Below are positions 28,407 through 39,389 of a stretch of 64,000 nucleotides of DNA, one piece after another. The stretch is from an uncultured Oceanospirillales bacterium (lineage in GTDB: Bacteria > Pseudomonadota > Gammaproteobacteria > Xanthomonadales > SZUA-36), in contig CAJXKA010000005.1 in the NCBI GenBank assembly GCA_913055655.1, forward strand, positions 1 through 64,000, given 5' to 3'. The translations under genes and the position numbers were made by a program. The notes below the pieces were generated by a model. The model was not told the DNA's origin. It did no database searches and saw only the letters and a program-made list of their open reading frames with translations. Each line of letters begins with the position of its first letter. Positions within the stretch are counted from its first letter, which is position 1.

Positions 28407-30095
28407 TCAGGCTTCCCAGATAATGGCCCGGCCCTGGCGCCGCCATTCATCACCGCGCGCCAGGTAACGCTCATCGACCCGGTTGCGCTTGATCTTCATG
28501 GTCGGCGTCAACAGGCCGCTGTCGATGGTCCAGGGGTCCTTGACGATCACCGCGTAGTCCAGTTTTTCGTTCATCTCCAGGTCCGCGTTGATGGCGTCGA
28601 AATGCGTGCCGAAGCGCGCTTCGAATGCCGCGCGTGCGTCCGCATCCGCCGGGTCCAGCACCCCCGGGGACAGCATCACCAGCGCGAATGGCTTCGGATG
28701 CCCGGACCCGGTCACGCAGACAACCTCCAGCCCCGGAAATGCGCCCAGGCGATTCTCCAGGGGCACCGGGGCCACGTACTTGCCCTTGCTGGTCTTGAAC
28801 AGGTCCTTGGTGCGCCCGGTCACGCGCAGGCGGCCGGCCTCGTCCAGTTCGCCGCGGTCGCCGGTGTGGAAGAAACCATCATCGGTGAGCGCGGCCTCGG
28901 TTTCTTCCGGCTGCCGGTAGTAGCCCAGCATCTGCCCCGGGCTTTTCACCAGGATCTCGCCGCTCTCGTCGCTGCGGCACTCCACGCCCGGCAGCGGCGT
29001 GCCCACGTAGCCCGGGCGCACATCGCCAATACGCGTGGCATGGGAAGCGGCGGCGTTCTCGGTCATGCCGAATACCTCGAGCAGGTTCAGGCCCAGGCGC
29101 CGATACCAGGCGATGATCCCGGCCGACAGTGGCGCCGCACCGGTCAGGCCGATCTTCGCCTGGTCCAGGCCCAGTTCCTCCAGGATCCGGCGCCTGACCC
29201 GGCCGGACAGCACCGGGACGGCAAACAGCAGTTTCTGTCGCGAGGGCGGAATCTTCGCGTTCACGGCCTGGTAGAACTTGGTCCACAGCCGCGGAACGGA
29301 AAAGAACCGCGTGGGCCGCGCACGCTTGAGGTCGGCGGCGAAGGTTTCCAGCGAATCGTTGAAGTACACCTGGAAACCGAAAATCAGCGACGGCACTTCC
29401 ACGGCCACGCGCTCGGCCACGTGCGCCAGCGGCAGGTAGGACAGCATGCGGTCGTCGCTGGACGGGTTCCAGAGCGTCACGGAGCAGCCGGCCGGCGCCA
29501 CCAGCGAACGGAAACAGTGCATCACACCCTTTGGGCGACCGGTGGTGCCGGAGGTATAGATGATGGTCGCCAGGTCTTCCATGTCACGGGTGACGAGGGT
29601 GTCCAGCGGCGCGCTGGCCGACAGGATGTCATCCCAGCCGGTGGCGTCGTCCATGGGCGGCGACTGGGGCATGGCGACTTTCGGCAGGTCGGGCGGCAAT
29701 GCCGCGCTGACGTCGTTCCAGCTGTCGGTGACCCCGTCCAGGCGGCCGACGAACAGCAGTTTCGCTTCGCTGTGTTCCAGGATGTAGCGCGTGGCCTCAC
29801 CGCCCATCGTCGGGAACAACGGCACCGTCACGTGGCCGGCCATCCAGATGGCCAGGTCAGCGACGAACCAGTGCGCGCTGTTCTTGCCGGTCAGCGCGAT
29901 CCGGCTGCCCAGCGGCAACTCCTGCGCCACCAGCCATGCCGCCACCCGACGCGCCTGGTCCTCGACCTCGACCCAGGTCAGTTCCAGCAGGCTGCCGTCG
30001 GGCAGCGGCTGGGTCAGGTACACGTCATCGGGCTTTTCGCGGGCCCAGTGCTGCAGGTAGTCGAGCGGTGAGCCAAAGGTCTGGAACTTCGTCAT
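28407..30095 (-). CDS. AMP-dependent acyl-CoA synthetase (long-chain type)
   Basis: Protein of 562 residues. P-loop motif 'TIIYTSGTTGRPKGVMHCF' near 175; 'EVFGMTENAAASHATRIGDVRPGYVGTPLPGVECR' near 345; 'FFHTGDRGELDEAGRLRVTGRTKDLFKTSKGKYVAP' near 400 with the hinge Asp. The C-terminal catalytic-lysine region is of the long-chain fatty-acid type ('LTPTMKIKRNRVDERY'). It activates a fatty or other carboxylic acid with ATP and CoA for the two ACADs of this operon. Confidence 0.9.
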   Translation of the reverse strand: MTKFQTFGSPLDYLQHWAREKPDDVYLTQPLPDGSLLELTWVEVEDQARRVAAWLVAQELPLGSRIALTGKNSAHWFVADLAIWMAGHVTVPLFPTMGGEATRYILEHSEAKLLFVGRLDGVTDSWNDVSAALPPDLPKVAMPQSPPMDDATGWDDILSASAPLDTLVTRDMEDLATIIYTSGTTGRPKGVMHCFRSLVAPAGCSVTLWNPSSDDRMLSYLPLAHVAERVAVEVPSLIFGFQVYFNDSLETFAADLKRARPTRFFSVPRLWTKFYQAVNAKIPPSRQKLLFAVPVLSGRVRRRILEELGLDQAKIGLTGAAPLSAGIIAWYRRLGLNLLEVFGMTENAAASHATRIGDVRPGYVGTPLPGVECRSDESGEILVKSPGQMLGYYRQPEETEAALTDDGFFHTGDRGELDEAGRLRVTGRTKDLFKTSKGKYVAPVPLENRLGAFPGLEVVCVTGSGHPKPFALVMLSPGVLDPADADARAAFEARFGTHFDAINADLEMNEKLDYAVIVKDPWTIDSGLLTPTMKIKRNRVDERYLARGDEWRRQGRAIIWEA

Positions 30096-30126
30096 TGTGG
30101 TTTCGCCGGGTCAGGTTCGGCGGCGC

Positions 30127-31269
30127 TCAAAGCGTCCGCGCGATGATTTCCTTCATGATCTCGTTGGTGCCGCCGTAGATGCGGCCGGCGCGCGAGTCGA
30201 CATAGGCCTTGGCGATCGGGTATTCCAGCATGTAGCCGTAACCGCCATGCAGCTGCACACCCTCGTCCACCACCCGGCACAGCAGCTCGGTGGTCCACAG
30301 CTTGGCGGCCGCGGCGGCCTCGGGCGACAGGCGGTTCTCCAGCACCTCTTCCAGGCAGCGGTCGACGAACACCTGGCCGATCTCGATCTCGGCCTTCATC
30401 TCGGCCATCTTGAAGCGCGAATTCTGGAACGACGCCACCGGCTGGCCGAAGACCTTGCGGTCGCGCGTGTAGTCCAGCGTGCAGTCCAGCGCATAGCGCG
30501 CGGCGGAGATCGACAGGATGGCGATAATCAGCCGCTCCCACGACAGCTCGCGCATCAGCTGGACAAAGCCCTGGCCTTCCACGTCGCCCAGCAGGTTGGA
30601 CTGCGGCACGCGCACGTTCTCGAAGTAAAGCTCGCAGGTGTCCTGGGCCTTCATGCCCATTTTGTTCAGCGGCTTCGCGCGGCTGAAGCCCTCTCGGTCA
30701 CTTTCGACCAGGATCAGCGACAGGTCTTTCGCGCCGTCGCCGGTATCGCCGGTGCGCGCCACGACCACGATGATATCGGCCAGGTAGCCGTTGGTGATGA
30801 AGATCTTCGAGCCGTCGATGATGTAGTCATCGCCGTCTTTCACGGCCCGGGCCTGGATGGCCTGCAGGTCTGAACCGGTGCCCGGCTCGCTCATGGCCAC
30901 CGCGCCCACGGCCTCCCCGGACGCCATTTTCGGCAGCCAGTGCTTTTTCTGCGCCTCGGTGCCGAAGTTCAGGATGTAGTTGGCGACGATGTCCGAATGG
31001 ACCGCGAAACCGGGGCCGGTGGCGCCCTGGTACATCTGTTCTTCCATCAGCACCGCGCTGAAACCGCGGTCGACGCCCATGCCGCCGTATTCCTCGGGGA
31101 TGGTCATGCACAACATGCACATCTCGCCGGCGCGGTTCCAGAGTTCACGGTCGATATGACCCTGGTGCTCCCAGCGCTCGTGGTGCGGCGCGATTTCCTC
31201 GGTGATAAAGCGCTTCGCCATGCGCCGGAACTCTTCATGCTCCGGCGTAAACAGTGTTCTTGGAATCAT
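30127..31269 (-). CDS. Acyl-CoA dehydrogenase
   Basis: Protein of 380 residues from ATG 31269 (a longer frame to 31368 lacks family similarity). It has 'GAVAMSEPGTGSDLQAIQARA' near 120, 'KIFITNGYLADIIVVVART' near 150, 'YTRDRKVFGQPVASFQNSRFKMAEM' near 265 and 'QLHGGYGYMLEYPIAKAYVDSRAGRIYGGTNEIMKEIIARTL'. The base Glu is most likely in 'RIYGGTNEIMKEI', the place used by medium/short-chain-type ACADs. The substrate is unknown. It resembles long-chain ACADs of the LcdA/FadE group; a close relative lies at 32344. Confidence 0.9.
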   Translation of the reverse strand: MIPRTLFTPEHEEFRRMAKRFITEEIAPHHERWEHQGHIDRELWNRAGEMCMLCMTIPEEYGGMGVDRGFSAVLMEEQMYQGATGPGFAVHSDIVANYILNFGTEAQKKHWLPKMASGEAVGAVAMSEPGTGSDLQAIQARAVKDGDDYIIDGSKIFITNGYLADIIVVVARTGDTGDGAKDLSLILVESDREGFSRAKPLNKMGMKAQDTCELYFENVRVPQSNLLGDVEGQGFVQLMRELSWERLIIAILSISAARYALDCTLDYTRDRKVFGQPVASFQNSRFKMAEMKAEIEIGQVFVDRCLEEVLENRLSPEAAAAAKLWTTELLCRVVDEGVQLHGGYGYMLEYPIAKAYVDSRAGRIYGGTNEIMKEIIARTL

Positions 31270-31300
31270 GTGGGGTCGTTCTCCATTCGATCTGTTCGTA

Positions 31301-33501
<2,201 letters not shown>

Positions 33502-33540
33502 GAAAGAATGACCTGGCCGCCAACGGGCGATGGGACTGCC

Positions 33541-33589
33541 ATCATAGGCAACTTACTTGTTTGTCGCAAGTTTGTTATTCGAATACACT
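33541..33589. promoter_or_regulatory. Divergent promoter region with palindromic TetR-type operator
   Basis: Minus-strand promoter: -35 TTGCGA (33564-33569), 17-base spacer, -10 TATGAT (33541-33546). Plus-strand promoter candidate: -35 TTGTCG (33561-33566), 17-base spacer, -10 TACACT (33584-33589). An inverted repeat AACTTAC-N9-GCAAGTT (33550-33572; six of seven positions complementary) overlaps both -35 boxes. A repressor bound here would block both promoters, so the adjacent TetR protein is the obvious candidate. Confidence 0.7.
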
Positions 33590-33624
33590 GTGACACGCCC
33601 CGACTGAACTGATTTTCACCCGCT

Positions 33625-34248
33625 ATGGCCACCACGGCAGACGACACCACGCCCCGCATGACCCAGGCCGAGCGCAGCGCGCTTTCGGACCAGAAAATGT
33701 TCGACGCCGCCATCCGGTTGATCGTTGAGACGGGCCCGCACCGCGCCACGCTGTCGGAAATCGGCACCCGGGCCGGCTACAGCCGCGGACTGGCCGCCTA
33801 CCGCTACAAGACCAAGGACGTGTTTTACGCGGCGCTCATCGCGCACCTGCATGACCTGTGGCGGGGGGAACTGGAACGCGGTATCGAGGGCACACGAGGC
33901 CTTGAAACGGTGCTGGCGGCGGTCACGGCGCTGCAGCAGTTCGTCAAGACGGACCCTGACCTGCTGCGGGCCATGTACAAGCTGTACTACCACACCATTG
34001 ACCACCACTCGGACATCACCCAGCGCTTGCGTAAACTGCACGCCAGCCAGCGCCGCCAGGCGGCGGAATGGATTCGTCAATGCGAGGGCTTCGACGCCGC
34101 GCAACACTCGGCCGAGGACTTTGCCGAGCAGTACTGCGCGCTGGTGTTCGGGGCCATCTACCAGTGGCTGGTCAGCCCCGATGATGTCCAGCTGACGGCA
34201 TTGCTGGAGCGTTGCAAGGAAACGCTCTCGGCCATCGCGCCCCGCTGA
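33625..34248 (+). CDS. TetR/AcrR-family transcriptional regulator
   Basis: Protein of 207 residues. The N-terminal helix-turn-helix domain reads 'MFDAAIRLIVETGPHRATLSEIGTRAGYSRGLAAYRYKTKDVFYAALIAHL' (residues 25-75). The ligand domain (80-207) is helical, with 'YKLYYHTIDHHSDITQRLRKLHASQRRQAAEWIRQ'. It diverges from the ACAD operon and shares the operator region upstream. A repressor relieved by an acyl-CoA intermediate is likely by analogy with other TetR regulators beside acyl-CoA genes. It ends three bases before the convergent ACAD11-like gene. Confidence 0.9.
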   Translation: MATTADDTTPRMTQAERSALSDQKMFDAAIRLIVETGPHRATLSEIGTRAGYSRGLAAYRYKTKDVFYAALIAHLHDLWRGELERGIEGTRGLETVLAAVTALQQFVKTDPDLLRAMYKLYYHTIDHHSDITQRLRKLHASQRRQAAEWIRQCEGFDAAQHSAEDFAEQYCALVFGAIYQWLVSPDDVQLTALLERCKETLSAIAPR

Positions 34249-34251
34249 AGC

Positions 34252-35442
34252 TCAGTCGGTTTCGCCCAGGCGGGTCAGCTCGGCGCGCTTGATCTTCTTC
34301 GCCAGCGACCACTTGTGCACCTCGGTGGGGCCGTCGTAGATGCGGAACGCGCGGATCTCGCGGAACACCCGCTCGACAATCGTGTCACCGGTCACGCCCG
34401 TGCCACCCATGACCTGCACGCAACGGTCGATGACCCGGAACAGGGTCTCGCCGACATGCGCCTTGGTCATCGAACTCTCGGTGATGCCGGGGTCGCCGGC
34501 ATCCAGCACGCCCGCGCACCAGTCGATCATCAGCTCGCAGTGCTTCAGGTCAATCTGGTTGTCCGCCAGCTTGAAGCCGACGCCTTCGTGGTCGACCAGG
34601 CGCTGGCCGAAGGCGCGGCGGCGCACGGCGTACTCGGTGGCAATTTCCTGGGCGCGGTCGCAGGCGCCCAGCCAGCGCATGCAGTGGGTGAGCCGGGCCG
34701 GACCCAGGCGGACCTGCGCATAGCGGAAGCCTTCCCCGGGCTCGCCGAGCAACTGCCCGTGCGGCACGCGCAGGTTCCTGATGGCGACCACGGAATGCCC
34801 GCCGGGCATGGTGTTGTCGATGGTGTCCATGACCCGCTCGATGGTAATCGCCGGGTCCGGCAGGTCGACGAGGAACATGTTGGCGCCTTCCTCGGACTTG
34901 GCCATGACGATGCCCACCTTCGCGCCCTGCGCCCCGGTGATGAAGGCCTTGCGGCCGTTGATGACCCACTCATCGCCATCGCGGACCGCCGTGGTCTGCA
35001 GCATGGACGGGTCGGAACCGGCGCCGCCGTCGGCCGCCGGTTCGGTCATGAAGAATGCGGATCGCGCTTCGCCCGAGACAATCGGCGCCAGGAACCGGCG
35101 CTTGATGTCGTCGTTGCCGACATGGCCGAGCAGGAACATGTTGCCCTCGTCCGGGGCGCTGGTGTTACAGGCCAGGGGGCCCAGCGGCGACAGGCCGGAC
35201 CGGCGCAGGACCAGCGCGGTCTCCAGGTGGGTCAGGTGCGTGCCGTCGTCCAGGATATGCGGCGTCATGACGCCCGCGGCCCGGGCGCGGTCACGCATTT
35301 CGGCCACCATTTCCTCGTTCGGCCCGTGCGGCCCCAGGCGGGGGTCTTTTTCGTAAGGCACGATCTCGTCGCGGACGAATCGTTCCACCGAATCGGCGAT
35401 CTTCTGGGCTTGCGGGGAAATCGTTCGGGCGGCCTGGGTCAT
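34252..35442 (-). CDS. ACAD10/ACAD11-type acyl-CoA dehydrogenase
   Basis: Protein of 396 residues. It has the ACAD11-like blocks 'SPLGPLACNTSAPDEGNMFLLGHVG', 'FFMTEPAADGGAGSDPSMLQTTAVRDGDEWVINGRKAFITGAQGAKVGIVMAKSE', 'MPGGHSVVAIRNLRVPHGQLLGEPGEGFRYAQVRLGPARLTHCMRWLG' and the end 'FREIRAFRIYDGPTEVHKWSLAKKIKR'. In animals this domain is fused to an APH-type kinase and acts in 4-hydroxy-acid breakdown: the kinase phosphorylates the 4-hydroxyacyl-CoA and the ACAD domain eliminates the phosphate. Here the kinase is the separate gene 69 bases upstream. GAGGA precedes the ATG. Confidence 0.87.
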   Translation of the reverse strand: MTQAARTISPQAQKIADSVERFVRDEIVPYEKDPRLGPHGPNEEMVAEMRDRARAAGVMTPHILDDGTHLTHLETALVLRRSGLSPLGPLACNTSAPDEGNMFLLGHVGNDDIKRRFLAPIVSGEARSAFFMTEPAADGGAGSDPSMLQTTAVRDGDEWVINGRKAFITGAQGAKVGIVMAKSEEGANMFLVDLPDPAITIERVMDTIDNTMPGGHSVVAIRNLRVPHGQLLGEPGEGFRYAQVRLGPARLTHCMRWLGACDRAQEIATEYAVRRRAFGQRLVDHEGVGFKLADNQIDLKHCELMIDWCAGVLDAGDPGITESSMTKAHVGETLFRVIDRCVQVMGGTGVTGDTIVERVFREIRAFRIYDGPTEVHKWSLAKKIKRAELTRLGETD

Positions 35443-35511
35443 GTCGCGGGTGTCCTCGGGTCAGCGGTTTCGGCCGACATCATGGACGGGAACACCCCTC
35501 CGCCGCAACGC

Positions 35512-36558
35512 TCAGCTGCCGGCGCCGGCCTTCTCTGCCTGCGTCCAGGCCGCGTCAGCCAGGGCATCGAGGCGGCTGACCAGTTGGCGCGCATGGTCGC
35601 TGGAAGCATTGCCGCGCAGCATTCGGCCTTTTACCCCGTGGATGATCGCGGCCAGGCGCCACAGGTTGAATGCCAGGTAGAAATCCAGGTGTTCGATGCC
35701 GTCGCGACCGGTGCGGCGACAGTAGGCGGCGACGTACTCATCGGCGCTGGGCAGGCCCAGTGCCGCGGTGTCGGCGCCCGCCATGCCGGCCGGCAGGCCG
35801 CTGGGCGTGTAGTACTTCATCAGGTGATAGGTAAAGTCCGCCAGCGGGTGCCCCAGGGTCGACAGTTCCCAGTCGAGCACCGCGATCACTCGCGGCTCGG
35901 TGGGGTGGAACACCAGGTTGTCGCAGCGGTAATCGCCATGGACGATGGTGGTCTCGTCACCTTCCGGGATATTGTCCGGCAGCCACTCGCACAGGCGGTC
36001 CATGGCCGGGATGCGCCCGGCCGCCTCGTCTTCACGATACTGGCGGGACCAGCGGTGAATCTGGCGGGCGAAAAAATTTCCGGGCTTGCCGTAGTCGCCC
36101 AGCCCGACGGCCTCGTAGTCGACCTGGTGGAGCGCGGCGATCACGCGGTTCATGTCGTCGTAGCAGGCACACCGCTCGTCGCGTGGCACATCCGGAAGCG
36201 TCGGGTCCCAGAAAATCCGGCCCTCGACCAGGTCCATCAGGAAAAACGGCGTGCCGACGACGGATTCGTCTTCACACAGGTCATAGACACGGGGAACGGG
36301 AATGCCGGCCGGCGCCAGCGCGGCCATCACGCGGAACTCGCGTTCAACCGCGTGTGCGCCCGGCAGCAGGTCGCCGGGCGGCTTGCGCCTCAGGACAAAT
36401 TCGCCGCCGGGCGTGGTGATCCGGTAGGTGGGGTTGGACTGGCCGCCGGCGAACTTGCTGGCCTCGACGGCACCGCCGTCGAAACCGGGAACATGGGCCG
36501 CCATCCATTCGGCCAGCGGGCCCACGTCCAGTGAATGCACATCGTCCGTCTGCGCCAT
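35512..36558 (-). CDS. APH-family kinase, probable 4-hydroxyacyl-CoA kinase (ACAD10/11 N-terminal homologue)
   Basis: Protein of 348 residues. Phosphate loop 'FAGGQSNPTYRI' (37-48), Lys59 in FVLRRKPPG, catalytic loop HGDYRCDNLVF with Asp209 and Asn214, and metal site 'VLDWELSTLGHPLADFTYHL' with Asp229. All kinase residues are intact. The GGQSNPT and DWELSTLGHPLAD forms mark the ACAD10/11 and LvaA-like group, not antibiotic kinases. Its ribosome site TAAGGAGG overlaps the secF stop codon, and the ATG is ten bases past it, so it may be translated from the sec transcript. Confidence 0.87.
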   Translation of the reverse strand: MAQTDDVHSLDVGPLAEWMAAHVPGFDGGAVEASKFAGGQSNPTYRITTPGGEFVLRRKPPGDLLPGAHAVEREFRVMAALAPAGIPVPRVYDLCEDESVVGTPFFLMDLVEGRIFWDPTLPDVPRDERCACYDDMNRVIAALHQVDYEAVGLGDYGKPGNFFARQIHRWSRQYREDEAAGRIPAMDRLCEWLPDNIPEGDETTIVHGDYRCDNLVFHPTEPRVIAVLDWELSTLGHPLADFTYHLMKYYTPSGLPAGMAGADTAALGLPSADEYVAAYCRRTGRDGIEHLDFYLAFNLWRLAAIIHGVKGRMLRGNASSDHARQLVSRLDALADAAWTQAEKAGAGS

Positions 36559-36568
36559 GCCCGCCTCC

Positions 36569-37510
36569 TTACGGCATCGAGTCGACTTCCGCCCCTTCCT
36601 TCTCGACGACCATCAGGTCCTGCTTGCTCACGCCCAGCATCATCAGCGCCACGCTGGCCACGAAGATGGACGAGTAGGTGCCGACGACCACGCCGACGAT
36701 CAGCGTCCAGGCGAAGGCATGGATGATCTCACCGCCAAAGAAGAACAACGCAATCAGCACCAGCAGCGTGGTCAATGACGTCATCAGCGTGCGTGACAGC
36801 GTCTCGTTCACCGAGCGGTTGATGACTTCCTTCGGCGTGCTCTTGCCCATGCGCGGGAAGTTCTCGCGGATGCGGTCGAACAGCACGATGGTGTCGTTCA
36901 GCGAATAACCGACCACGGCCAGCAATGCGGCGACCACGGTCAGGTCGAAGCCGATCTGCAGGATGGCCAGCATGCCCAGCGTCACCAGGATGTCATGGAT
37001 GATGGCGATTACCGCGCCTGCGGAGAAGCGCCACTGGAACCGGAACATCACGTAGATGAAGATACCGATCAGCGCGTAGATCACCGCCAGGATGCCCTGC
37101 TCGGTGAGTTCCTCGCCCACCTGCGGGCCGACGAAGCCGGACGAACGCATCTCCACGCCGGACGTGAAATCCGCGGCCAGCGCATCGATCACCTGGGTGG
37201 CCTGCGTGTCGGCGTTGGCATCGCCCTCGTGCGGCGGAATGCGCACCAGGATGTCCGTGCTGGAGCCGAAGGTCTGCACGGTCGCGTCGTCCATACCGGC
37301 ATCGGCCAGCGACTGGCGTACGTCACCGATATCAGGCGCGTCGTTAAAACGCACCTCCACCTCGGTGCCACCGGTAAAGTCCAGGCCGAAGTTCAGGCCC
37401 AGGGTCGGTAACGACACCAGCGCGGCGACGATCAGGATGGCGGAGAAGACAAGCGCGATCCTGCGCTTGCCCATGAAGTCGATATTGGTCTTTTCCTTGA
37501 GCAGTCTCAT
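36569..37510 (-). CDS. secF: Protein translocase subunit SecF
   Basis: Protein of 313 residues from ATG 37510, with GAGGA upstream. First membrane helix near 15-35 with 'GLNFGLDFTGGTEVEV' after it, a periplasmic domain to about 125, then five membrane helices including 'GYSLNDTIVLFDRIRENF', the RND/SecDF signature. With SecD it uses the proton gradient to help pull proteins through SecYEG. It is ten bases from secD. Confidence 0.97.
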   Translation of the reverse strand: MRLLKEKTNIDFMGKRRIALVFSAILIVAALVSLPTLGLNFGLDFTGGTEVEVRFNDAPDIGDVRQSLADAGMDDATVQTFGSSTDILVRIPPHEGDANADTQATQVIDALAADFTSGVEMRSSGFVGPQVGEELTEQGILAVIYALIGIFIYVMFRFQWRFSAGAVIAIIHDILVTLGMLAILQIGFDLTVVAALLAVVGYSLNDTIVLFDRIRENFPRMGKSTPKEVINRSVNETLSRTLMTSLTTLLVLIALFFFGGEIIHAFAWTLIVGVVVGTYSSIFVASVALMMLGVSKQDLMVVEKEGAEVDSMP

Positions 37511-37520
37511 GTGATCGTCC

Positions 37521-39350
37521 TCAAATCGCCAGTTTCTCGACCCGCGCACGGCGGCCGTAGTAGAGATTCACCAGCGCGCGCGTCCCCATGATGGCGGTGA
37601 ACATGGACGTGATGATGCCCAGCGACAGCGTGACGGCGAAGCCTTTCACCGGGCCGCTGCCGAACAGGAACAGCACGAAGGCCGCGATCAGCGTCGTGAC
37701 GTTGGCGTCGGCGATGGTCGAGAACGCCTTGTCGTAACCGGCGCGGATGCTGGCCTGCGGCGTATTGCCGTTGGCCAGTTCCTCGCGGATACGCTCGAAG
37801 ATGAGCACGTTCGCATCCACCGCCATGCCCACGGTCAGCACGATACCGGCGATACCCGGCATGGTCAGCGTGGCGCCCAGCATCGACAGCAACGCCATCA
37901 GCAACACCAGGTTGCAGAACAGCGCGACGTCGGCGAACAGGCCGAAGGTGCGGTAGTAAATGGCCATGAAGACCAGCACCAGCGCGAAGCCGATGATGAC
38001 CGACTTGAAGCCGCGGGCGATGTTGTCGGCGCCGAGTGACGGGCCGACCGTGCGCTGGAAGGCGATCTCCATGGGCGCCGCCAGTGCGCCGGAACGCAAC
38101 AGCAGCGCCAGCTGCGAAGCCTCGCCGATGGAGTCCAGGCCGGTGGTCTGGAACTTCTTGCCGAACGGCTCACGCACGCTGGCCACGGAAATCACTTCCT
38201 CGACCTTTTCACCACCCGGCTTCTGTTCGATGTAGACCACCGCCATGCGGTTGCCGACATTCTCGCGGGTGAAGTCGAGCATGCGCGACGCGCCAACGCC
38301 ATCCAGGGTCACGGACACCATCGGGGTGCCGCTTTGCTGGTCGAAGCCGCCGCCCGCGCCGATGAGCTGGTCACCGGACACGATCAGCCGCTTGCTCAGC
38401 AGGATGGGGCTGCCCTGGTAGGTGTACAGCCGTGAATCCGGCGGAATGCGGCCGGTCTGCTGTGCGGTGAACGGATCGTTGGTCTCATCCACGGCGCGGT
38501 ATTCCAGCGTGGCCGTGGCGCCGATGATGCGCTTGGCCTCGGCCATGTTCTGCGCGCCGGGCAGCTGCACCACCACGCGGTCGGCGCCCTGCTGCTGGAT
38601 GACCGGTTCGGCCACGCCCAGCTCATTGACGCGATTGCGCAGGGTGGTGATGTTCTGCTTCAGCGCGGTCTGCTGCAGCTCCAGCAACTGGCGTTCCAGC
38701 ACCGTGCCGGAAATGCCGTAAGTGTCGCCGGCCGGCAGGTCATCCAGGTCCAGGCCGTCCAGGCTCTGGTCACTGTTGATGATGCGGTTGGCTTCCTCGC
38801 GGTCCTCGGCCGTGCGGAACTGGGCGATGACCGTCTCGTTCTCGTGGCGCACGGAGACGTAACGGATGCCCGCTTCGCGCAGGGCCGCCCGGATGTCGTC
38901 GACATAGCGGTCCAGCTGCTGGTTACGGGCGGTCTCCATGTCCACCTGCATCAGGAAGTGGATACCCCCCTGCAGGTCGAGGCCCAGTGTCAGCGGCTTG
39001 GCGCCGAAGGCGCGCAACCAGCCGGGCGTGGCGTGCGCCATGTGCAGCGCCACCACGTAGCTGTCGCCGAGCTGGTCCTGCAGGGCCTCGGCGGCCCGCG
39101 TCTGGTCGTCGGCATTGTTCAGCTGCACGATGACCCGGTTTTCCACCTGCTCGCTGCCCCGGTAGGGGATCTGCTCGCTGGCAAGGGTGTCGGCGATATT
39201 GGATTCAATTTCCAGCGGCAGCTGGAAACCACGGGCGGAAGTGACCTGCACCGCGGGATGATCGCCGTAAAGGTTGGGCAATGCGTACAGCACGCCCGCG
39301 GCGATCACCAATGCGATGAGCACGTACTTCCAGGCCGGATACTGGTTCAT
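37521..39350 (-). CDS. secD: Protein translocase subunit SecD
   Basis: Protein of 609 residues, the normal length. N-terminal helix 8-27; the conserved 'LGLDLQGGIHFLMQVDM' near 120; periplasmic P1 domain with 'LRNRVNELGVAEPVIQQQGADRVVVQLPG'; C-terminal six-helix RND domain with 'GIVLTVGMAVDANVLIFERIREEL' containing the key Asp. GGGAG precedes the ATG. It is part of the conserved queA-tgt-yajC-secD-secF order. Confidence 0.97.
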   Translation of the reverse strand: MNQYPAWKYVLIALVIAAGVLYALPNLYGDHPAVQVTSARGFQLPLEIESNIADTLASEQIPYRGSEQVENRVIVQLNNADDQTRAAEALQDQLGDSYVVALHMAHATPGWLRAFGAKPLTLGLDLQGGIHFLMQVDMETARNQQLDRYVDDIRAALREAGIRYVSVRHENETVIAQFRTAEDREEANRIINSDQSLDGLDLDDLPAGDTYGISGTVLERQLLELQQTALKQNITTLRNRVNELGVAEPVIQQQGADRVVVQLPGAQNMAEAKRIIGATATLEYRAVDETNDPFTAQQTGRIPPDSRLYTYQGSPILLSKRLIVSGDQLIGAGGGFDQQSGTPMVSVTLDGVGASRMLDFTRENVGNRMAVVYIEQKPGGEKVEEVISVASVREPFGKKFQTTGLDSIGEASQLALLLRSGALAAPMEIAFQRTVGPSLGADNIARGFKSVIIGFALVLVFMAIYYRTFGLFADVALFCNLVLLMALLSMLGATLTMPGIAGIVLTVGMAVDANVLIFERIREELANGNTPQASIRAGYDKAFSTIADANVTTLIAAFVLFLFGSGPVKGFAVTLSLGIITSMFTAIMGTRALVNLYYGRRARVEKLAI

Positions 39351-39389
39351 GGAACGCTCCCTGCGGGTGTTCTGGTTCTTAGGCCTGGA

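Noticed and set aside
27210-30071. Open frame of 953 codons on the plus strand
   Set aside because: Antisense to the alcohol dehydrogenase and acyl-CoA synthetase genes; no domain or ribosome site, only compositional bias.
34315-36534. Open frame of 739 codons on the plus strand
   Set aside because: Antisense to the ACAD11-like and kinase genes, both of which have intact catalytic motifs.
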